DNA of 64,000 nucleotides from Prostheceraeus crozeri (Eukaryota > Platyhelminthes > Polycladida > Euryleptidae): NCBI GenBank assembly GCA_907163375.1, contig CAJQUW010007783.1, positions 1-64,000 on the forward strand. Reading direction: 5' to 3'. The notes beneath the pieces were generated by a model. That model did no database searches. It worked only from the letters and a program-made list of their open reading frames with translations, and was not told where the DNA came from. Shown here in pieces: positions 21,801 through 32,884 of the stretch (positions are counted from its first letter, which is position 1; each line of letters begins with the position of its first letter). The position numbers and the translations under genes are program-made.

Positions 21801-23929
21801 CATAAGGCACGACTACCACTAAACACTAGATCCATGATTGTGTCAGGAACCAGATTTCGCATGCTGCGCAAGGATTTCGATGACAAAGCTCGATTCCTTC
21901 CTGGCAAGCTGCATTTCGTGGTTGTGCCAGGATTGGCTGCATTAAGATATGTATTCAACATCATGAAAGCCAGAAGTATTGAACTGCTTCTCAAAGATCG
22001 CCTGGAAGCAACTGCTAATAATATAATCTATATTTGAACTTGCCTACCATTTACATACACAATTGCTTGCCTGATCTAAACCTTAAAAAAAGTTCACAAC
22101 TTATAAAGAATTAAGAGCAGCATAGTGAAATGTCTTGTTCATTCTCAGAATTCACCTTTTCAATTTGCGTTTGATTGAAGCATTAGCGCTCACTGTTATG
22201 CACAAAAGTGCAAAATAGCATAGAAGGAATAACTGCACATTTGAAGGCACTCATGACTGCTTTGGTCGTGGTGAGTTTTCATTCAAAGGTTCATCTACTA
22301 AAGTAGAATTAGGCATAGGTAATAGATCCAAAACTAGCTCCAAAAAAGTCTATGCAAATATTCGTCATTCTGTTCAAGCTCTGACTTTCATTTTCCATTC
22401 ATTCACCGAGTGCACTTTCAAGAACATGGACGGCCCACTTCTGAGAGATCCACACGATCCACTTTGAGAAAGTTTGGTTCAAGTACTGTGTAATTCGGAC
22501 TGATGATGAGAATAAGAATCACATCAAATTTTTGTGGATCACCTTATTTCACTTTATTAATCAATTGTACTACACCTTTTTCTACTGTCACAGACTGTAA
22601 AGCAACTGGTGCGTATGTAAAACGCCTGCTCAGGTTCATCAAAATGGGCGAGACTTCATAGAATAAGCATGAGAAACTTGGGCTAATCACAGTTCTGCTT
22701 TCCGTGTCATCAACATTTCTGTAGAGAAAGGTACGTTGAATTTTTGCTCCCAGTCGTGGTAATACAGGTAGCCTAAACAACAATAGTTAAAGGGTAATAC
22801 AGTGCAATGATCACGCGATCACTTAAACCGTCGAGACAGACGATTGGCAGGCGCATCAACTGTTTTGCAGTTTATGACAGTAGAAAAGAGAAATCATTTT
22901 CATGCATTTCTTAAATTTATTTGTTAGTTGATTAATTAAATTTTATCTTGCTTTGTTATAGGAAAGGTGTCAGTTCCAACAAACATCAAATGCTCGAACA
23001 CCATGACATCTCTAAATCTAGAATCTTAAGTGTGGAAGTATCAAATGATCAGTTTAAAGTTGCTTTCTAATCCAAACATTGCACCCGGCGTCAGAACCTG
23101 TTTCATCCAACGTCAGGAAACTATCAATTATATGGGTATCTAATATCCCTGCATGCAACTATATTCGATGCAACTATTAATTAACAGCACAGTCACAACA
23201 AGCTCATTAATTATTTTCAACGGGCTATGATGCAAGTGTTGATATAATTAGTATTGAAGAGGATTTGATATCATTAACAGAAGCTAAATCAGAGAAAGCT
23301 GGAAATTCGATCTTCTAAAAAATCGCATTGAAAGTTTGCCAGTTGTCCATTAAAAACTCCATGATTTCCTGTATGATATGGTTGATAAGCCACTCGCGTA
23401 ATGTTGTCAACAATCCGTCAAACAAAGCATCAATTCACGTCTAGACGAATATCAAATTTGATTAGCATATCGAACAATTTTAGCTTGCTTTGCTCAACAA
23501 ACAATGCCATTTGAACAAGATTAATTTATTAATTCAAGATTCTACCTTAGTAATAATAGCCCATGCTGTTGTAAAATTTAGACACTCTCTAATTTTCACC
23601 CACACAGACCGCGTCAGTGAATGGAAGGTTGATTGCACATGTACTACATGCGGTACAGATATCATTTAATTTCAAATTTTGTAACAAGGTATCAGAGTGG
23701 AAAGATATAGATCATCGTTATTTTAGCATAGAAATCGAATTATTATCAATGGTTTCATGAAGGAATGCGCTAATTTTGCGTTCTCTCGTTTGTTTGTTTG
23801 TGGTTGTCCCAACGTGTTCCATGGAACATAGAGGACATAACTGAGCGTTCTATTGGTATCCTTTCATGCATGACAGCGTACTGAAACCGTGCAACTCGTC
23901 TCTGCTGCGCTGTCTTGCAATAAGTGAGT
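18840..23929. other. Long stretch without a recognised gene
   Basis: Several frames of 60-125 codons occur on both strands: 19141-19398 plus, 21429-21803 minus with GFEKDNPICRNAVATLRPEI, 21834-22037 plus and 22544-22783 minus. None shows a domain I recognise. The 21.4-22.0 kb part is less AT-rich and may be a decayed transposon. No clear repeat ends were found. Confidence 0.35.
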
Positions 23930-23973
23930 TATCGCACTCTAGGCTTCGTCTCGACAAAGTCTAGAGTGCGATA
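23930..23973. repeat. 44-bp near-perfect palindrome
   Basis: TATCGCACTCTAGGCTTCGTC (arm of 21) and its inverted copy are separated by only two bases (TC). The arms differ at two positions (19 of 21 paired), and the outer 13 bp (TATCGCACTCTAG) pair perfectly. It may be a cruciform or the core of a tiny MITE. It is isolated, with no copy seen elsewhere in the window. Confidence 0.8.
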
Positions 23974-24008
23974 GCTATCAAGTATATGTACGTACATAGT
24001 CAATTTTT

Positions 24009-24473
24009 TCACAAAAAATGAAATTGTTTGTAATGTTCACATTCTTCTCTGGATTTGAGCTTCAGCTGTAGTTTAGTAATCCATATCGCTTTTCGGATTC
24101 GCATGTTGATGTGATTATTTTCTTGTGTTACATTTTTCAACGACATCGCCTTTTTATTAGTACTTTGAATTATGCTGTTTAAGATGATTTTACTTATTGC
24201 AAAAGTTACCTCATTCAAAAACCGATGTACAGCTTTGTCAGTTAATGCCAAAAACCAATCAAAAAAGGAGAAGTCTTCAATGAATATACTCGTATAGAAA
24301 GTTGTAAATAATCGGGAATTACATTGACTGTTATATCTACAAGTGAATCTCGCATGGGCATTTTGTTTTCGAGCTTTAGCTGATGTGGCATCTTCAAGAT
24401 TTTGCCTAACACTACTTGGACAGCGAATGAAATTGTACAGCTCCTTCAGTATATTTGTTAAATAAACAAGCAT
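24009..24473 (-). mobile_element. Possible Penelope-like C-terminal fragment
   Basis: A 154-codon open frame on the minus strand. Near its end the run ENNHINMRIRKAIWI...SREECEHYKQFHF resembles the C-terminal signature of Penelope-like proteins, in which an NH-x-I segment is followed by R-x-IKEAI-x-IR and an NRDEG-x-Y block. The N-terminal two thirds show no motif I can place. It is either a decayed element piece or chance. Confidence 0.35.
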
Positions 24474-24479
24474 GCTTCA

Positions 24480-25400
24480 ACAGCTTCATGCTGTATACTA
24501 TCATCCAGATTTTCTCTAATTTGAACTTTAAATCGAAATTAGTCCGCTCGTGTTGCTTTCTTTTGACACAGTAATCCGTGTGCGCCCGCAAATCAGAATG
24601 TAATGTAATAAGTATGTCAATCTTTTCATCATGACATGCTGATTGCTCATTTTGACGGAGGAAAACGTGATGATCTATTGGTCGAGTTCTCGTCTTTCAA
24701 TGGTATTGTATACATTACACTAATCAATTATTAACAAACTCAGTCGTTTCCAATATAATAAGTAATTTTGAAGAATGCTTAATAATCAGTTGGGTTTGAG
24801 TTTGAGCTATTCTCCCCCTGAGGTGTCTCTAGGGTTGCACTTATTTTTATCTTTTGCTGTTTTGGGTTGTGACCAATGAAGTTTTGAGGGGAGACAACTT
24901 TTCGCCATCACCTGAGTCAATGATGAAGAATCACCTACTGTTGACGGCCCAATATATACAATAAATGATATAAGTGATTAAAAATATCAACTGCTACGAG
25001 CACTTTCGCATTCTCTCTGTAGCGCATTTGATGCGTGACGTAATTAATCCATTCTGGATTTGTCGCTCTTATATTGCCGCCAGATAGTTCACTGTATCCG
25101 TATTTGAATACATGAGCTCGCACGTGATTGATCTGTCATCAATGCATGAACTTTGGAAACGAAAATCGAAAAAGTCTCAACTAGACGTTCAGGCTTCCAA
25201 ATTAAATTTTTCTTTCAAATGCTGACTGATCGCACATTCCGAAGTAAACGTCTCAACGCATGTTGCTTGATGATCAACATGCTTCTAAAATCTATGAAGC
25301 AATTCTCAATTCGATATTAACCAGTTTGTTGCAACTTTCTCAATTTTCAATGACAATTTATCATAATCCAATTATGAATGCCGCCAATTTCACTTTTCAG
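24480..25400. other. sdk: Region upstream of the sdk start exon
   Basis: The promoter or a non-coding first exon of sdk should lie here or further left, but no exon can be defined. The stretch ends in a good 3' splice site, TTTCACTTTTCAG, at 25388-25400. A TGACGTAA (25036) and a CACGTG (25121) occur but are too short to count as evidence. Confidence 0.3.
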
Positions 25401-25413
25401 AAATGGAAGAAGA

Positions 25414-25465
25414 ATGAAGATCGTTCTACTTTTACTTGCACTCATGGAGTGGTCACATGTTCATG
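25414..25465 (+). CDS. sdk: sidekick, exon with start codon and signal peptide
   Basis: ATG at 25414 (A at -3) encodes MKIVLLLLALMEWSHVH and one base of the next codon, then donor GTAAGTGAG at 25466. The product is a short hydrophobic signal peptide completed by the first residues of the next exon (G/QGTPP), as expected for a secreted or membrane Ig-superfamily protein. Phase 1 matches the acceptor at 26025. The acceptor TTTCAG ends at 25400, so this exon may start at 25401. Two bases inside it lies an ATG (25403) that opens a 4-codon uORF whose stop overlaps the true start (ATGA, 25414-25417). Sidekick is a homophilic synaptic-layer adhesion protein with 6 Ig and 13 fibronectin III domains; only the first four Ig domains are in this window. 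Confidence 0.75.
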
Positions 25466-26024
25466 GTAAGTGAGTCGTGTAGTCGATACATTTATTCGTA
25501 AATTCTTCAGATTCATAATTTTAGAAATCCTATTTATGTAATTTGAATGTTAAAAATTAATGTATGTTTTAAGGTTTTTAGCAGTTTCTATTACAAAGCT
25601 TTGTCTTCATCAATCTAACTAATATCTCCGTAACTATGTATCAATTATTTCCCGCAAATGTTCCAATGCTTCAATAATACAATGATTTAATGATCTTCAA
25701 TCAATTCATGTGTTGTAAATAATGACCACATGAAATTCGACAGCAAAATTTATAACATTGATAACATAATTTTGCTTTGATTTCAACTCATTTTGAAACT
25801 TAGTTGAATTCGCTCACTTGCCATTGTTTATAAAGAATACATGCATAGCATGCTATACATACACTGTTCATGGCATTTGCATGCAATGCTCTGTTTTTTC
25901 TGGTTAAGTATTGATTGAAACATTGAAATATTTCCTGACTTGAAAAGGGCCACCAACTACTTTTGTATAAATGCGATGTGTATTTCCATTCCATATTTAG
26001 ATTTCAATCTGTCTTTTATTTCAG
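25466..26024 (+). other. sdk: sdk intron 1 (559 bp)
   Basis: Donor GTAAGTGAG and acceptor TCTTTTATTTCAG. AT-rich, with nothing else recognised. Confidence 0.7.
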
Positions 26025-26294
26025 GTCAAGGAACTCCTCCAACTTCCTTTGACATGTACACTCCAGAAGTACAAGTCAGCGAACTTAACTCACTAGTGCG
26101 ATTCGATTGCGTACCAGCCACCGGAACACAACCACTTCGTTATAGCTACTTAAAGAACGGCATCATCGTGCACAATACTACTGAGAGTATTTGGCGATTC
26201 CGTTTAGCCAAATCAAGCCAAGGGGACTATCGGTGTATTGTTGCAAATCCGTATGGTGCTCTCCTTGGTCGTGTTGCTACTTTCTATCCTGGCT
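26025..26294 (+). CDS. sdk: sidekick, Ig domain 1 exon
   Basis: A 270-nt exon, phase 1 at both ends, between acceptor TTTCAG (26024) and donor GTAAGC (26295). It encodes a complete first Ig domain. The B-strand cysteine is in VRFDCVPA, the usual core tryptophan is replaced in LRYSYLKNG, and the F-strand cysteine is in GDYRCIVANPYGALLG. The last run closely follows human SDK1 as I recall it (GFYRCIVRNRMGALLQR). A tryptophan-for-tyrosine change in the C strand is compatible with an Ig fold. The plus frame runs on past the donor to a stop at 26317, so intron retention would truncate the protein. Confidence 0.85.
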
Positions 26295-27360
26295 GTAAGC
26301 ATTGGCTAATAATGTGATGGAATGCATTTGTGTACCTACCTAATGCTCGATTACGGTTTATTATGCTACATTAAGTAATGTATTATAGATGCTTTTGGTT
26401 GAAGATTTATTGTGTTATTGTATTTTTCTGATTTTTCATTTCTCTAAGAATTCGATGCATGATCGTTTCATCATAAATAAAAGCAAATAACTCATTCTTT
26501 ATGTCAGGTCAAAATATTTTTGCTACTGGTAATCCAGTGCAACCTGTTCATATCTATATACTATCATGTCATATTGTAAATTATCACATATCATCTTATT
26601 GTAAACTTCTCCTAGCCCTAGCCATTTGTATCGGAAGGTGATCGATGGATGGTAATCGAAATAATTTTGTGCATCTTGGCGAGAAACATAATCAAAATCT
26701 TAGAAATATCTAGCTCTTTCCAGCACTAAAACATTGACTTAAAGACCGCTGTACTAAAACTATTTAAAGCAAGCATCGCTAAAAGATCAAATGGAAGCCT
26801 TTTCCGATTCGATGCATAGCTTCAGGATACATTCTCCGAGAAATCCGAAGAAAGTTATGCATGCTGACAACACTTTCTAACCGTCAAAAATGCAGGCTGA
26901 ATTTTTCCAGTCTCATTTTCTCGGGTATTTAGATATGTGTTGACGTGACATTGCATTCGTCAGTGACAAAATTGGAAAGATTTCTTGGCATTCCAAAGAA
27001 AAGAAAATTATTTGTCGTTGACGTAGCACATCACTCGTCATTTAATGCGAAATGTGATATATCCTTCTTCTGTTCGGATATTTTGTATCTTAACAGTAAA
27101 TTAGAATAGTGAATCTGTAGTAAAATCTATAGTAGTGAATCTAATAGTAAAATAGAACAGTCAATCTTTTCATATATTGCGCATAGCAGTTCGACCGTTG
27201 CCAGCAGAATTATTAATGGCTTGCGCTCATAAGGATCACATTCGAGTCTCCTCCCTGTTGTAGATCCACATTTTTTATATCTTAATCAAAATTATGCGGC
27301 ACCAGGAATCATGTGTTTAGTGAATATGTACAAACCGAAGCCACTTATTAGAACTCTGGA

Positions 27361-27800
27361 TGATAAATAAATAAATAAATAAACTTTATTGGTTCACAAG
27401 CTGCATGCAGAATCGGTGAACAATACAAACCGAGCGATAACATGTGAAGACACGAAAGCAATGCAATGGTTACCAGTATCAAAAACCAAAGTAAGAGTAA
27501 AATCAACAGTAGATAAAAACGCGAACTATTTACAAAACTTGATGAAAGAATTCTTAAAACGACAGGTTTTCGCAAAGCTAGGAACCACATCACTTGCATT
27601 GCGAGTAGATATGTTGCGGACAGAACGGAAAGAAAACAGCTCACGAAGGGAGTGCGAGTCACTTGCACAGATTGATTTGTAGAGTTTTTGACACGAACTA
27701 TTTGCAGACTGAATTACATCCTGATCGGCATCAAGAGAAATGCCAATGATTCTGCACACTCTAATAGAGAGAATTCTAACATAAGTTTGTACTGATCTTC
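27361..27800 (-). mobile_element. LINE 3' end fragment with (TTTA)n tail
   Basis: On the minus strand the sequence ends AATAAAGTTTATTTATTTAT, a polyadenylation-like signal plus a tetranucleotide tail (27361-27385), typical of non-LTR retrotransposon 3' ends. Upstream, the 27759-27526 frame reads SHSLRELFSFRSVRNISTRN...RFKNSFIKF. This follows the recalled C-terminus of CR1/L2-like reverse transcriptase proteins (YLRELF...STRNA...RFKNSFIP...LWN). The copy is 5'-truncated and its frames are interrupted. The clade is not certain. Confidence 0.6.
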
Positions 27801-30439
27801 TTCATTCAGTCTTCTAAACTCAATAATATTCTGCGTTAACAAATATTCGTCGGACCAAATTAGATTGACAACGAAGAGAACTTTGTGATTAAGAGTTTCT
27901 GATGATTTGGTGAGGATGACTCAGCCTGGGATCAGGGTAGGCTTCATGATCGTGTTTCCTGTCCCGTGTTCAATCACTCGAGCAGAGAGAGAGTCCTCTT
28001 GTATCTTCAGCCAACAACATTACGCAATTCAGACATCTATTCAAAGGATTCTCAGAAGCAGTATTAGAACAGACTCATCGTAATTCAGAAAAGAGATTTG
28101 CCTGAGCAATAACGGATGTGTAGGCTTTCATAGAAATTATGTAAGAATGATCAGTAAAGCTGAATTAGATATTCATGGCGTGCGACCGCTATTTGCGATG
28201 TGCACGTCATTGTCGTTAATATTAATTTGTTGATCTCCAATAAGTCGGACAATCAACTATGAAATTCAGTCAAATTAATTTTTGATGACAAAAAGAATGA
28301 GTTGCAGATCAAAAGATGTCACATGACTCTAGGAATTATCACGTAATGTAGGATTAATCAATTTGAACAGCGCAGTCGATAGTCTGAAAATATTGTTTAA
28401 GATTGTAGTATTATTTTGAGTGGTTATCATCCTCGCCGTCGCGAAAATCCATCAATGATTGCTTTGCAACGGCTGCCACGGGACAATATCTGAGATTCTA
28501 TCGAAGTGATGCACAAAACATATTTTGATGCAGTGCTTAAAGCTGACAGAATGACAACATATGAATAGAAGTACTTTTTACATCAGAGAATTCTTATCAC
28601 TCCTTATTAACTGTTCACCTTTGAAGTTTTGACATCAATTACATCAACCAATCACAGCTATTGCATTATGCACATAGTTTCGAAATGTGTATGACTTCAT
28701 AACTGCAAGTTTTTGTTCTCTGTTGGTTTATACTCGCTCAATCCTATTATTGTGTTCTTGAAGGCACAATTTTTACGTAGTTGGCCGTGTGATCTTTTGG
28801 AATTCAATTAAGTTTTTGCGTTCAATTTCAGTTGTGAAATCACTCTCTTTGGCACTATCGTCTAGTAAATTATTTCAGAAACACATCATGAATTTTGTCT
28901 AAATTGTTGTATTTGTTAAACTGCCCGTCTTATGATTGTAAGTGCTGCTTTTGTTCCACAACGTCAACTCAGGTTCTATTTTCTCCTAAAATCAACATCT
29001 CAGGAGATTCGAGCTATTGAGGCTCAATTGCATCTGAAAATTTGAAAAAGAAAAATTGAGAGAAAGTAAAACAAATATTGCACAAAAGGAAATGTCATTT
29101 GAAGAACTTTGTCTCAGACAACAATAATATCTATCATCGCTAGATAGATAATTCTGCTGTTTTTATGATAGCGAATTCTTATATTTGCCATTTGAGTAAG
29201 TAATAAACACAAGACTTATGATAGACGGATTGATTGAAAAATTATCAACCACATGATTTTCATATTTTTGATTTTCATCTCCCTTGCATCCATTGAGTTG
29301 GTTGGGGTAAACCTTTTATGCAGAATGGCTGAAACATGAAATGAAAATATTCCTATGAATTATCGGTATATCAAGTTCAGATTTCGACTATACTTTGTCA
29401 ACTAGTGAATGTGATCAATTTATCTGAAGTTAGTCTTGCCGATTCTATGGTTATGATGTAAAAGTATTTTGAAATTGCATGGATTAATCTGTAGACGTAG
29501 TATGAGCTCAGTTGCCCTCATTTAAGAAGCGGAAAACACCGGGCTTTCATTTTCATTATATTACGGGAAAATATTTTCAAATTTCCCGGAACTGCTAGCA
29601 AATCGCTGATCTGAATCGCAACAAAAGCAAAGATGACAATTATCAACTCGAAAATTAGAAATCGTCAATTTATCTTGAAATCTCAGATATCAATGACTGT
29701 TATTTTCAATAAAATTGGTCTGACAGTCCGTGTACAATCAATTTTAATCGATCGGAACATTGAATTTTGATACCGTTGATCATTCATCTCACATGCGACA
29801 TTCTGTGGATTTGAAAAATGACTCTTAAAAGTGAGCTCAGAAAGATATCCCGATAACAAAGGACAATTATTCATTTATCTTAAATCTCAAAAAATACACC
29901 TCTCTGATCATTTTTCTCTTCAGGCAACAGAATATACAGATACTTTCAATTAGGAACAGTCGGTTTTAATTTCGACTTCAAAGAAAATAATTAAAGGATT
30001 TTAGTGACAGTACCCTTCTTAAGGATTATATGAGAAAAGAAAATTTGCTCAGATGTTACGTTAGTATCGGATTAAATGTCACTTTCGAGATCAGTGAATT
30101 AGTTGTCTTCTTATAGCAGATTGAATACGAGAGGCAATAAGTCTCGTATGACATTGCGAGAATAGAAAAGTGATATCCATTCTCAGTGCACGGATCTAGA
30201 AATAATATCAAGTGATCCTGAAGAGACCTACTTCGTGAAAATGAGCAATCGTGTATAGATACAGAAATTGTTTCCAATCTTGATGATGTTCAGGTTAATG
30301 CAAACGTTTTTCCTTAGATTTTGTTTCCTTTTGATGACTCGTGATTTTTCCGAAACTCAGACAGTTCTTCTGACATTCCGTATTTCATCGCATTATTGCC
30401 TCCCTCCTATAGTAACACATGTATTGCCCACGGACAGAA

Positions 30440-31500
30440 ATTTGTGCTAGTAGCCGCGTTTGTAGCATAGCCGTGTATAATTGCTAACTCCTTGTTTATT
30501 GTCTCTTCTTCCCCAGGTTTGAGGGTTGGACACTGGGGTTGTGTCGGTTGTTGTTGGGATAGAAACGCCTTCTTCTTCATTCTGGTCGGTCTTGCGTCGA
30601 TTGAGGATCCAGATGCAGGACCTCCATCTCTCTCTTGTGCCACCATCTCTTCTTCTGTCCACTTCTGATATCCAGTTCAGTCACTTTATGATGTAAGATT
30701 CTCTTTGGCCACTTCCACTCCAGCATCTGTTGCAGGTGACCAAACCAGCGCCAGCAATTTTGGCGTAGGACTGATACCAGGTCATGTAAGTGGAGCATGC
30801 CGCTTGGAGCGGCGTTCTCAAAGTTTAATGGAACACATCCTTCGAATCACAGCGTTCTCATTTCTTGCCAGGCGAGCAGGTCATCAACTGTTATGGGCTA
30901 TGTCTCCGACGCGTGCAGCAAAACACTCCTGATACAGGCATTGTCTGCCTGACCCCTGCGCTTCAGAGAGATGTTCTTGTTGGTGAGGATAGCCAAAAGG
31001 TCGTGGAAATTCTTCCAGGCGCTTCTCACACGAGCTGTAAGAGACTCACAGCAACCTCCAGAATTACGTGGTCTATCGCCCAGGTAGCAGAAGTCATCAA
31101 CCACTTCAATGGAGTCTTCGTCAATTGTAATCTCACTGACCATTGCTTGAGACACGGGAAGCTCTCACCTACATCCCCATATCCCCTATATCCCCTGCAT
31201 CACGTAGGACGGCCGAATTGTTGCACCTCCTGTGAACCCACAACTTACGGTCTGAGCACATGATCGCGTTCCGCCCAGCTCCCTGCCTCCACACAGCACT
31301 TGGGAACTTTCCCATCGTCCTTTTGCGGGGCTTGAGCGCTTCGATTGATATTGCCGACGTTGACTCGCATGCCTTTGGCTTCCAGATTTGTCTTCCAGCA
31401 CATGTAGCGTTCTTTAGGTCGGATATTATGACAAGGTCATCGGCGTAAAGGGCATCCGCGTCGTATGTAAACTGCTTGGAGATTCACATTGATAGAGGTA
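30440..31500 (-). mobile_element. LINE fragment, reverse transcriptase C-terminal half, degenerate
   Basis: Read on the minus strand, the landmarks of a non-LTR reverse transcriptase appear in order. First is ALYADDLVIISDLKNA, with the catalytic YADD at 31447-31436. Next is IEVVDDFCYLGDRPRNSGG...LTARVRSAWKNFHDLLAIL...CIRSVLLHASET (about 31115-30898). Then come QNCWRWFGHLQQML...WPKRIL and SGQKKRWWH (about 30770-30640). The pieces lie in different frames, so several frameshifts have accumulated. The 5' part (endonuclease and N-terminal RT) is absent and the 3' part fades near 30440. The boundary near 31500 abuts the hAT-like element starting at 31533. The region is richer in GC than its flanks. 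Confidence 0.85.
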
Positions 31501-31532
31501 GACCCCATGTCGATCTCTCCTAGTGTTTAAGT

Positions 31533-32191
31533 CAGAGCTGGAGGCGGGCTTGGACCTGAAATGTTTGGTCAAAATCCGGACCGAGGTATACATGTATATG
31601 TCTGATATTAGTGTTCATCAATTGAATGTGTTGATCGATTAAATTTACTGCATCTATTCAAGTGACGATTTATTAAGATAATTCTTGAGCAATACGAGGA
31701 GATAAATATTGGCATACAAGGGAGAAAGCCGAAAAAGCTAAAAGATAGTAAAGATTAAAGCCGCATGAATTTGTCTTAGCGCATCAAATTATCTGCCTTC
31801 GCCCACGCATTCATCAAAGGAAATTATGCTAGATGCAGCGGCATTAACTAATTTGGCTCAGTATTTGAATCTTGAAGAGGCAAAGATAATATTAACATCC
31901 AACATCGACCAGGATTTGTAAAAGATAATCATATGTTTAATTTTTCTTGCATTCCATCTGCTTACTCTACAACTAAGTCAGTTAAACTGACAGACTAATA
32001 TAATACAGGCAATCATTTAATCAATAATTTACAATTCTGGTTGGTTGTTTAAGCGAATGTATTCAGCAAAGGTAGTCGGTATTTCCATTAAGGATGGTCA
32101 AGTGAAGAGAAAGATCAATTTTTCTGACCTGGGCCTAGATTAAAATCAATCCGGGTTCGGAGTTGTTATTTTGGAGCCGGCTCCAGCTCTG
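31533..32191. mobile_element. hAT-like non-autonomous element H1 (659 bp)
   Basis: The ends are inverted: CAGAGCTGGAGGCGGGCTTG at the left and, inward from the right, CAGAGCTGGAGCCGGCTCCA. Subterminal words rich in GGAGCC, GGACC and CCGG recur near both ends (for example ATCCGGACC at left, CCGGGTTCGG at right). Flanking octamers GTTTAAGT and ATTAGAAT agree at only 4 of 8 positions, so the target duplication is weak or decayed. There is no transposase. hAT assignment follows from the CAGNG start. Confidence 0.6.
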
Positions 32192-32805
32192 ATTAGAATA
32201 TGATTAATGCAGAACAAGCGATATTAACATAGCTATACTAACCAGAGTTGAACATAGATTGAGGAGAAATTTCTGTGAAGTTGAAGAAACCGCTGAAAAT
32301 TAATTTTTTAACATATCAAAGTATTCAACGAAAAATTACGTCTACAATATATATAAATATCAAAAAATGTCATTTGTTAAAAATATGCAGTATTTTTGGA
32401 AAGTCTACCGGTAGAGTATTGTCAAACAGACCGTCAGATTATTCTGTCGGGTTGATGTCATTCCATCGTTCTGAAACTCGGCTGAATGTAAAATCGATGC
32501 TTTTCTGTTCGCTGAATTTCAGTTGATGAGCACAACCCATAGTAAAATTCAATGCCGATAAATGCAACTTTCACAAAGAATGAGAGTGATATATCAGGCC
32601 TCAGCTGATTGTCGGTTCCTAGATAGACTTCAGTATTTGGTATGAATATATTTCATTAACCCATATAGCGTTACATACATGTATATGTAGCGCAATTCAC
32701 TTTTTGATGAAGCCTTGCTAAGCCAACGTTAAAAATATTCAAAATGAAATAAAATAATAATTTCTGTTCCGTACACTGATATTCGAGCTGATATTGAACA
32801 TTTTT

Positions 32806-32884
32806 CGACCCATTTGGGACCCACTGGCCCATGTTCTCGTTCAGGCCCATCCCAACCCCATGGGTACTCCCTCACCTACTCCTG
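32806..32884. mobile_element. Solo terminus of a hAT-like element
   Basis: Reading inward from 32884 the sequence starts CAGGAGTAGGTGAGGGAGTA and continues through repeated CCCAT/ATGGG words (CCATGGGGTTGGGATGGGCC). This is the style of a hAT terminus with subterminal motifs. The partner end was not found within the next kilobase to the left, so this looks like a truncated element. Confidence 0.4.

Noticed and set aside
21429-22037. Overlapping frames on both strands as a host gene
   Set aside because: No domain recognised and no consistent exon structure; possibly a decayed transposon, but not supportable.
24009-24473. 154-codon frame as a host gene
   Set aside because: No host domain; the C-terminal signature looks like a Penelope-like element, though weakly.
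25036-25126. TGACGTAA and CACGTG as sdk promoter elements
   Set aside because: Single short motifs expected by chance in this length of DNA; no TATA, initiator or CpG context supports a promoter.
32198-32884. A complete hAT-like element ending at 32884, with the shared octamer GATTAATG as its duplication
   Set aside because: The left end next to that octamer does not match the CAGGAGTAGG terminus, so the octamer match is probably chance.
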